From Helicobacter trogontum (GTDB taxonomy: Bacteria > Campylobacterota > Campylobacteria > Campylobacterales > Helicobacteraceae), in the NCBI RefSeq assembly GCF_000765905.2, contig NZ_JRPL02000005.1, forward strand, positions 55,252 to 119,251: a DNA stretch of 64,000 bases, written 5' to 3'. The notes beneath the pieces were generated by a model that was not told the DNA's origin, made no database searches, and saw only the letters and a program-made list of their open reading frames with translations. The position numbers and the translations under genes are program-made. Shown here one piece after another: positions 59,542-64,000 of this stretch. How positions within the stretch are numbered: the stretch's first letter is position 1; the number at the start of each line of letters is the position of its first letter.

Positions 59542-60486
59542 ATGTATCAATGATAAATCATTTAAAAAAGAATAGCATGTAAAATATGATGCTCTTATAT
59601 TTTAAGATTACATGAGTATTTCTAGATTCACTTATACATATATGAATACACTTTAAGCTTTTTAATTTACAGCATAAATTTACAATGGTAAAGTAAATAA
59701 AAACATAGCTAAAAACAATTAAAAATAGATAAAAATAAAGCAAAAACATCACATATAAATTTAAACTTCGATAGTTAATATAATTATGAGATAACATTAT
59801 AAGAAGCTTTAATGTATGTTTTACATGATATGTAAGAAATTTTATTATAAAAAATATTTAAATGCTTATTTCAAATCTTTATATATATCTAAAAAGGTTG
59901 TTTAAGAAATTTTTACATAAGATAAACATTAAAAGATTATTCCAATATACAAGCTTTTAAAATAGATTTTACACAATATTCTAGTTTCTATCTGCCCTTA
60001 AAAACCTTCAAACAAAAACTACCCAAATAGCAAATTTTTAAGTATGTAAAAAATATTGAAAGTGTTATATATAAATTGTGTAGAAATTTTATGTATAGCT
60101 TTATATTGACATTAATCTAGCTACACTATATATTATATTAACCCAAATTTGAAAGATTCAACTTGCGATGGGCTTTAGATGTTGATATTACTTACATCCT
60201 AGCACAAGCAGTGTTTCCAAAGCATCAAAAGAATCTTAAAATACTTTGTAGGCTAAAAACTTGTAAATATGAGTAATAGGATGTAGGTAATCAAGAATCT
60301 TACATCAGCAGTAAACTTTTAGATAAATTCTGTATAAACCATACGTATTTTGTACTTAAACTCTTATATTATAGAGGCTAAGGTCTCATTACATATTTTA
60401 TATATCGTTATTAAAGTAAAAATTATGCTAGGGATAGTGAGATGGAATTTGCAGTAAGTAGTATATAAGTAGAAAGCCACCCCTAG
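59542..60486. other. AT-rich spacer, mostly empty
   Basis: Very AT-rich stretch between the EamA gene debris and groEL. Except for the remnant at 60143, I see no gene, tandem repeat or structured RNA. Confidence 0.4.
60143..60276 (+). pseudogene. Possible short gene remnant
   Basis: Frame PKFERFNLRWALDVDITYIL, then AQAVFPKHQKNLKILCRLK, ending at TAA 60274-60276. It is preceded by a stop and has no start codon. Protein-like composition in otherwise AT-noise surroundings. Confidence 0.25.
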
Positions 60487-60517
60487 AGGGCTATATAGGT
60501 TGCTTACTTATAGCCCT
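60487..60517 (-). terminator. Hairpin downstream of groEL
   Basis: AGGGCTATA (60487-60495) pairs with TATAGCCCT (60509-60517), loop 13 nt, about 32 nt past the groEL stop. No strong T run follows; probable terminator or 3'-end stabiliser of the groESL message. Confidence 0.45.
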
Positions 60518-60548
60518 AACTAAGAGTATTTAGACAATATGGAGCAAA

Positions 60549-62192
60549 TTACATCATGCCGCCCATACCACCCATTCCGCCCATATCAGGCATAGCTGGA
60601 GCTGGTTTATCTTCTTTAATATCAGTAATAGCTGCTTCTGTTGTTAGAAGTAAGCTAGAGATAGAAACTGCATTTTGAAGTGCTACACGAGTAACTTTAA
60701 GTGGATCAATAATACCTTCTTTAAACATATCGACATACTCTCCGTTACTTGCGTTAAACCCTGTTTTACCATCTTTTGCTTTACTTACCTCATTAATAAC
60801 AACGCCAGAATCATAACCTGCATTTGTTGCAATTTGTGCTAAAGGTGCTTTTACTGCTCTATGAATAATATCAAATCCTATATTTTCATCACCTTTCAAT
60901 GAAGCACCTTCTGCACTTACTTTGCTTGCTGCATGAATAAGGGCTGCACCACCACCAATAACAATACCTTCTTCAACAGCAGCTTTTGTGGCAGATAGTG
61001 CATCATCTACACGATCTTTTTTCTCTTTCATTTCTACTTCACTTGGTGCACCAACTTTAATTACCGCTACACCACCAGAGAGTTTTGCAAGTCTCTCTTG
61101 TAATTTTTCTTTATCATAGTCGCTTGTTGTAGTTTCGATTTGAGTTCGGATTTGTGCTACTCTCTCTTCTACCGCTTTTTTGTCGCCTTTACCATCAACA
61201 ATTGTTGTATTGTCTTTATCAAGTACAATTCTTGCTGCTTGTCCTAGGTGACTCATATCAATACTTTCAAGCACAAGTCCTACCTCTTCGCTAATTACAT
61301 CACCACCTGTAAGGATAGCAATGTCTCTTAGCATTTCTTTCCTTCTATCACCAAAACCAGGAGCTTTCACGGCAGCTACATTTAATACACCACGAAGCTT
61401 ATTTACTACAAGTGTAGTTAGAGCTTCACCCTCTAGATCTTCTGCAATGATTAATAGAGGTCGTCCACTTTTCATTGTAGCTTCTAAAATAGGCAAAATA
61501 TCTTTCATGGAAGTGATCTTCTTATCAGTGATCAAGATATATGGATTTTCAAGCTCTGCACTCATTTTGTCTGCATTTGTAACAAAATAAGGGCTTAGAT
61601 ACCCTCTATCAAACTGCATACCTTCAACTACGCTTAATTCATCATTAATACCTTTTGCCTCTTCAACAGTGATAACACCATCTTTACCGACCTTTTCCAT
61701 AGCATCAGCAATAAGCTTACCTATGTTTTCATCAGAGTTTGCAGAAATCGTCGCCACTTGTGTAATCTCTGCCTTTCCTCCAACTTTCTTACTTCCCTTT
61801 TTAAGTTCTTCAATGATTAATGCACTAGCTTTATCCATACCTCTTTTTACTTCGATAGGGTTTGCACCAGCCGTAATATTTCTCAAGCCTTCCTTAAAAA
61901 TGCTATGTGCCAATACAGTTGCAGTAGTTGTACCATCACCTGCTGCATCAGCAGTCTTACTTGCTACTTCTTTTACGAGTTGTGCACCCATATTTGCAAG
62001 TGTATCTTTAAGCTCGATTTCTTTTGCCACACTTACGCCATCCTTTGTAATCGTAGGTGCACCATAGCTTTTTTGGATAAGCACATTACGTCCTTTTGGA
62101 CCCATTGTAACTTTTACTGCATTGCTTAAAGCACTTACACCCTCATAGATTTTATTTCTTGCCTCATCACTAAATTTAATATCTTTTGCCAT
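60549..62192 (-). CDS. groL: Chaperonin GroEL (Hsp60)
   Basis: Large chaperonin ring subunit, 547 residues. ATG behind TAAGGAG. Text: [22 protein letters not shown] (ATP site), [13 protein letters not shown] near residue 86, [15 protein letters not shown] near residue 405, and the flexible [10 protein letters not shown] tail. Second gene of groES-groEL, 18 nt after groES. Also a major surface-exposed antigen in Helicobacter, by literature knowledge. Confidence 0.98.
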   Translation of the reverse strand: MAKDIKFSDEARNKIYEGVSALSNAVKVTMGPKGRNVLIQKSYGAPTITKDGVSVAKEIELKDTLANMGAQLVKEVASKTADAAGDGTTTATVLAHSIFKEGLRNITAGANPIEVKRGMDKASALIIEELKKGSKKVGGKAEITQVATISANSDENIGKLIADAMEKVGKDGVITVEEAKGINDELSVVEGMQFDRGYLSPYFVTNADKMSAELENPYILITDKKITSMKDILPILEATMKSGRPLLIIAEDLEGEALTTLVVNKLRGVLNVAAVKAPGFGDRRKEMLRDIAILTGGDVISEEVGLVLESIDMSHLGQAARIVLDKDNTTIVDGKGDKKAVEERVAQIRTQIETTTSDYDKEKLQERLAKLSGGVAVIKVGAPSEVEMKEKKDRVDDALSATKAAVEEGIVIGGGAALIHAASKVSAEGASLKGDENIGFDIIHRAVKAPLAQIATNAGYDSGVVINEVSKAKDGKTGFNASNGEYVDMFKEGIIDPLKVTRVALQNAVSISSLLLTTEAAITDIKEDKPAPAMPDMGGMGGMGGMM

Positions 62193-62210
62193 AATTGCTC
62201 CTTATTTCTA

Positions 62211-62480
62211 TTAGTTTAAAACACCAAGAATATCTTCAGATTCTAACACTATAAAATCTTGATTATCAATTTTAACTTCATTACCTTTGTATTTGCCGAA
62301 TAAGACCTTATCACCTTTTTTGACTTCACCATCCTTTTCAACTTCTTTGCTTACTTCCTTGATAACGCCAATGCTTGGTTTTTCAGTTGCATTATCGGGA
62401 ATTATAATGCCAGAGTTTGTCTTTTTTTCTTCTTCAATTCTTTCAACCAATACTCTTTTTCCTAGTGGTTTAAAAGCCAT
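62211..62480 (-). CDS. groS: Co-chaperonin GroES
   Basis: 89 residues. Caps GroEL. Text: [23 protein letters not shown] (with the mobile loop) and [23 protein letters not shown]. It ends EDILGVLN, so it lacks the His/Cys-rich nickel-binding extension of H. pylori HspA (118 residues). ATG behind AAGGAG. First gene of the operon, with promoter and CIRCE-like element directly upstream. Confidence 0.97.
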   Translation of the reverse strand: MAFKPLGKRVLVERIEEEKKTNSGIIIPDNATEKPSIGVIKEVSKEVEKDGEVKKGDKVLFGKYKGNEVKIDNQDFIVLESEDILGVLN

Positions 62481-62511
62481 TGTTATTCTCCTTATACAAA
62501 AAGTTCGTAAT

Positions 62512-62538
62512 TTAGCACTTAAAAATTTTAAGTGACAA
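62512..62538. promoter_or_regulatory. CIRCE-like operator (HrcA)
   Basis: TTAGCACTT, a 9-base spacer (62521-62529), then AAGTGACAA. CIRCE is TTAGCACTC-N9-GAGTGCTAA, so 15 of 18 arm bases match with exact spacing. It lies just downstream of the groES -10 box, where HrcA binding would block transcription. The hrcA gene is not in the window. Confidence 0.75.
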
Positions 62539-62539
62539 A

Positions 62540-62569
62540 ATCATACTCATTTTTTGGTTAATAAGTCAA
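62540..62569 (-). promoter_or_regulatory. groESL promoter
   Basis: -35 TTGACT (62564-62569 on the minus strand) and -10 TATGAT (62540-62545), spacing 18. The clearest two-box vegetative promoter in the window, with the CIRCE-like element overlapping the start region. Confidence 0.7.
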
Positions 62570-62589
62570 GATTTTATAGTATTATATTA

Positions 62590-62622
62590 AATAATATTTA
62601 GTCTAATAAACTAAATATTATT
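62590..62622 (-). terminator. Hairpin at the end of the WecA-like gene
   Basis: AATAATATTTAG (62590-62601) and exact 12-bp complement (62611-62622), loop 9, starting inside the stop codon of the upstream gene and followed on the minus strand by TTTAATAT. Probably terminates wecA before the groESL promoter. Confidence 0.55.
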
Positions 62623-63712
62623 AAGTTCTATTGTATAAATTAATCTTTTTTCTCCAAAAAATCACAAAACAGACTACATAGCAAAGACAAAAACACGCAC
62701 TAGCAAATAAAATCATAAGGGTATCTGTGTGGTAATAGGTTATAAAAGCAACAAAACATGCAAAAAACGCATTAATAAGAAGTGCTGCTGTATTACCAAC
62801 AAGTTTTTGCAATAGATGATGTAAATGCAAATCATGTCGTTGCCACAATGCATTAATGGTAATAACTATCTTATATGTTTTTATACAATATAGCTGTACA
62901 AATAAGCTTGAAAACATAGCACATATGGGATAAAGCAATAGTGCTATACAATACCATGCATTAATTCTATAATACAGCACGCATAAAAGCAATAAAGCTC
63001 CAATGCAAAATCCAAGTAAAAATGCTCCGCTATCACCCAAAAACATTTTTCCAAACGGATAATTAAAAAGCAAAAAAACAAATAAAATCCCAAGCAAAAT
63101 ACTTGTAGCAAAACCAACAAAATTACTTTGTATTTGATAAGAAATATAACATAGAGCAAGTAAAACTATCATACTATACAATGCCGCATTACCATGGATA
63201 CCATCTATTGTATTCACGCCATTTGTTGCTAAAAAAAGCATGATATAACAAGGCAATATGATTAGGATGAGATTATAACCATAACTTGCATGTATTATGT
63301 AAAAAAGTAAATGAAGTACACAAAAACCACATATCTGTAGACAAAATATGAGCCACAATGTTGTTTTACCATAAACATCTTTTATAATACCGCTGCAAAG
63401 CACAATCGAACATGCAATATAAAAATGAAGTCCAGCATACTCATAAAAATCACCAACATTTACACTTATTATATAATTTGAATAAGAAATACGAGGCATT
63501 TCAATCCCACCCAAAACAATCACTACATAGGCAATAAAGATACTAATACCACCGCAAAGCGGTGTAGTTTTTGTATGAAATTTAAATTTATTGGTATCAG
63601 GTTTATCTTGCATAACATGCATTGTTTGTGCAAGAATATATGAAATACCCATGGCAATACAACCGCAAAATACCCCAAGATTTGCAAAATATAAAAGTAT
63701 AGATAACTCCAT
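62621..63712 (-). CDS. wecA: WecA/MraY-family polyprenyl-phosphate sugar-1-phosphate transferase
   Basis: Starts lipid-linked O-antigen synthesis by moving a HexNAc-1-phosphate to undecaprenyl phosphate. 363 residues from ATG 63712 (a GTG two codons up is possible), about ten spans. Motifs: TPLCGGISIFIAY, NGVNTIDGIHG (Asn/Asp site), FLGDSGAFLLGF, and the His-rich loop RHDLHLHHLL. The usual DD pair in the first cytosolic motif reads IIKDVYGK here, so the first Asp is Lys. The family fit points to WecA rather than MraY because the His-rich loop and length match. The first gene product of LPS O-chain assembly complements the GDP-sugar operon. Confidence 0.82.
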   Translation of the reverse strand: MELSILLYFANLGVFCGCIAMGISYILAQTMHVMQDKPDTNKFKFHTKTTPLCGGISIFIAYVVIVLGGIEMPRISYSNYIISVNVGDFYEYAGLHFYIACSIVLCSGIIKDVYGKTTLWLIFCLQICGFCVLHLLFYIIHASYGYNLILIILPCYIMLFLATNGVNTIDGIHGNAALYSMIVLLALCYISYQIQSNFVGFATSILLGILFVFLLFNYPFGKMFLGDSGAFLLGFCIGALLLLCVLYYRINAWYCIALLLYPICAMFSSLFVQLYCIKTYKIVITINALWQRHDLHLHHLLQKLVGNTAALLINAFFACFVAFITYYHTDTLMILFASACFCLCYVVCFVIFWRKKINLYNRT

Positions 63713-64000
63713 GACCACCCACTTTCAAAATAACCCTAAATTCAGAATAAAATGCAGTATAAAAAACATTGCAGCAAATTCTGTTAAAATAGATGAGTTT
63801 TAAATCTGAATTATAATAGATAACCACATTATTGGAGGGTATAAATTTTATAGTTCTGTTGGAATAAATTGATAATGTGGTAAAAAGTTGGCTATATTTT
63901 TTACATCACATCTCCAACAACCTTACAAATATAGCTTAATTTGGTGCGTGTTACATAAAGAAAGCTTGTAATTTATTTATTCAATAATTCTTATATGTTT
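63713..64000. other. Right-edge spacer
   Basis: No gene visible. Contains a 10-bp inverted repeat (ACCACATTAT at 63823-63832, complement at 63872-63881) with a long loop. Confidence 0.35.

Noticed and set aside
61321..62129. Long open frames antisense to groEL
   Set aside because: Shadows of groEL codon structure; no ribosome-binding sites and no family resemblance.
63823..63881. 10-bp inverted repeat at the right edge as a terminator
   Set aside because: 39-nt loop and no T run; no gene ends nearby.

Overview
The window reads as chromosomal DNA of a Helicobacter, probably an enterohepatic (non-pylori) species. The evidence is the AT-rich composition, an ArsR-type acid-response regulator, the Helicobacter-type glycosylase MagIII, aminofutalosine deaminase of the futalosine menaquinone route, a HefC-like RND pump, small outer-membrane barrels ending in aromatic residues, and a GroES without the metal-binding tail of H. 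pylori HspA. There is no prophage, insertion sequence, CRISPR array or rRNA. One tRNA gene (anticodon CAT) is present.

Layout. 0-6 kb: phosphomannomutase (cut by the window edge), an outer-membrane protein behind a T13 tract, and a polar amino-acid ABC operon. 6-12 kb: FapA-like polymer protein, MurJ and CysS. 12-14.3 kb: a chemoreceptor split by a frameshift. 14.8-17.7 kb: a GDP-sugar operon with a GDP-fucose-synthase-like reductase, a ColD-like 3-dehydratase that has His in place of the PLP lysine and ends at a G11 tract, and an RmlC-like epimerase. 18-36 kb: housekeeping genes (gltX, carbonic anhydrase, DedA, htpG, tRNA, ung, arsR without its kinase, a Dsb protein, frameshifted dcuB, rbfA-rimP, pyrB, hypC). 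37-41.6 kb: a BspA-repeat surface protein and clpS-clpA. 42.5-45.4 kb: purH and tilS. 45.8-52 kb: a variable surface-polysaccharide locus. It holds an ATP-grasp gene switched off by a G10 tract, a truncated HisC-like aminotransferase, and two truncated TupA-like ATP-grasp copies in inverted orientation that flank an outer-membrane protein and prfA. 52-64 kb: HefC-like pump, magIII, aminofutalosine deaminase, EamA transporter, groESL with a CIRCE-like operator, and a WecA-like transferase.

Two themes stand out. First, surface variation: homopolymer tracts sit in or before surface genes, and a 300-bp inverted repeat could allow a 3-kb segment to flip. Second, genome decay: many gaps of 0.3-1.5 kb contain recognisable but broken coding sequence, with frameshifts and in-frame stops.

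Starts were chosen from visible ribosome-binding sites. Functional calls rest on motifs and remembered family features; no search was run.
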